In this document: piece after piece, positions 63,866-64,000 of the stretch
How positions within the stretch are numbered: position 1 is the stretch's first letter
Layout of the letters: the number at the start of each line of letters is the position of its first letter
Origin: CAVSRC01 sp963730325
Lineage (GTDB): Bacteria; Pseudomonadota; Alphaproteobacteria; Rhizobiales; Kaistiaceae
NCBI GenBank assembly: GCA_963730325.1
Contig: CAVSRC010000004.1
Span: forward strand, 124,001 to 188,000
Length of the DNA stretch: 64,000 nucleotides
Direction: 5' to 3'
Notes under the pieces: generated by a model
Databases searched by the model: none
What the model saw: the letters and a program-made list of their open reading frames with translations, nothing else
Told to the model about the DNA's origin: nothing
Position numbers and translations under genes: made by a program

Positions 63866-64000
63866 CCGGCGAAGCACCAATTACGACCGACGAATTGCAC
63901 AGGCTCGACGAAAGCCTCGCCGGCGCGGCCGCGGCGCTCGACCGCGAGATCGCGGCCTCCGGCGCGGCCGAGCGCATCGCCGATCGCGTCGTGGCGCGCC
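63862..64000 (+). CDS. Probable anti-sigma factor, N-terminal part (cut by window edge)
   Basis: The first 46 codons of a gene whose ATG overlaps the sigma-factor stop (ATGA). The visible part (MTGEAPITTDELHRLDESLAG and a helical Ala-rich stretch) has no diagnostic motif. The anti-sigma assignment comes only from the coupling to an ECF sigma gene. It runs off the right edge. Confidence 0.5.
   Translation, partial: MTGEAPITTDELHRLDESLAGAAAALDREIAASGAAERIADRVVAR

Overview
The window is high-GC DNA with tightly packed, often ATGA-overlapping operons, many GTG/TTG starts and family content typical of Alphaproteobacteria. An intergenic element at 55801-55890 resembles the palindromic repeats of Hyphomicrobiales (Rhizobiales). 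I place the organism in Hyphomicrobiales; the genus cannot be read from the sequence. No rRNA, tRNA, CRISPR array, transposase or prophage gene was seen.

Layout. 1-1724: a copper unit (copZ-csoR-copA, leftward; copA cut by the window edge) behind a CsoR-type operator, then a SHOCT membrane protein. 1743-9116: a six-gene leftward operon for a hydrogenase-4/complex I-like membrane complex whose large subunit has lost all four NiFe ligands. 9308-20789: a leftward sugar locus (Gts-type ABC transporter, isomerase, Gfo/Idh oxidoreductase, GH38 alpha-mannosidase, DUF2264 protein) with a divergent LacI regulator at 21099-22236. 22386-29061: transglutaminase-DUF2126, circularly permuted ATP-grasp/alpha-E, and a second transglutaminase. 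29058-33824: O2-independent ubiquinone genes ubiTUV and ferrous iron uptake feoAB, both behind FNR/FixK-type boxes. 33984-36929: CYTH-CHAD protein and a two-gene membrane pair with an FTR1-like internal repeat. 37164-55773: an arabinose/arabinan catabolic region (GH51, GH127, two SBP-permease sets, ArsR-like, LacI and GntR regulators, aldo-keto reductase, MetE-like and PanE-like proteins, aldonate dehydratase). 55897-64000: hldE, a secreted alpha/beta hydrolase, an RND efflux pair, and an ECF sigma factor with the start of a probable anti-sigma factor.

How it fits together. The left half suggests a facultative or microaerobic life style: FNR boxes stand before ubiTUV, before feoAB and between copZ and the SHOCT gene, next to an ion-pumping-type complex. 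The other large investment is import and oxidation of plant- or glycan-derived sugars (arabinofuranosides, mannosides). Only one ABC ATPase gene (UgpC type) is present for three SBP-permease sets, so it may be shared.

Caution on sequence quality. Six genes are interrupted by ten frameshifts, and every one reads as a single extra G or C. Eight lie between 16.6 and 22.0 kb. I read this as probable sequencing or assembly error, with real decay of the gts/lacI locus as the alternative; affected genes are flagged.
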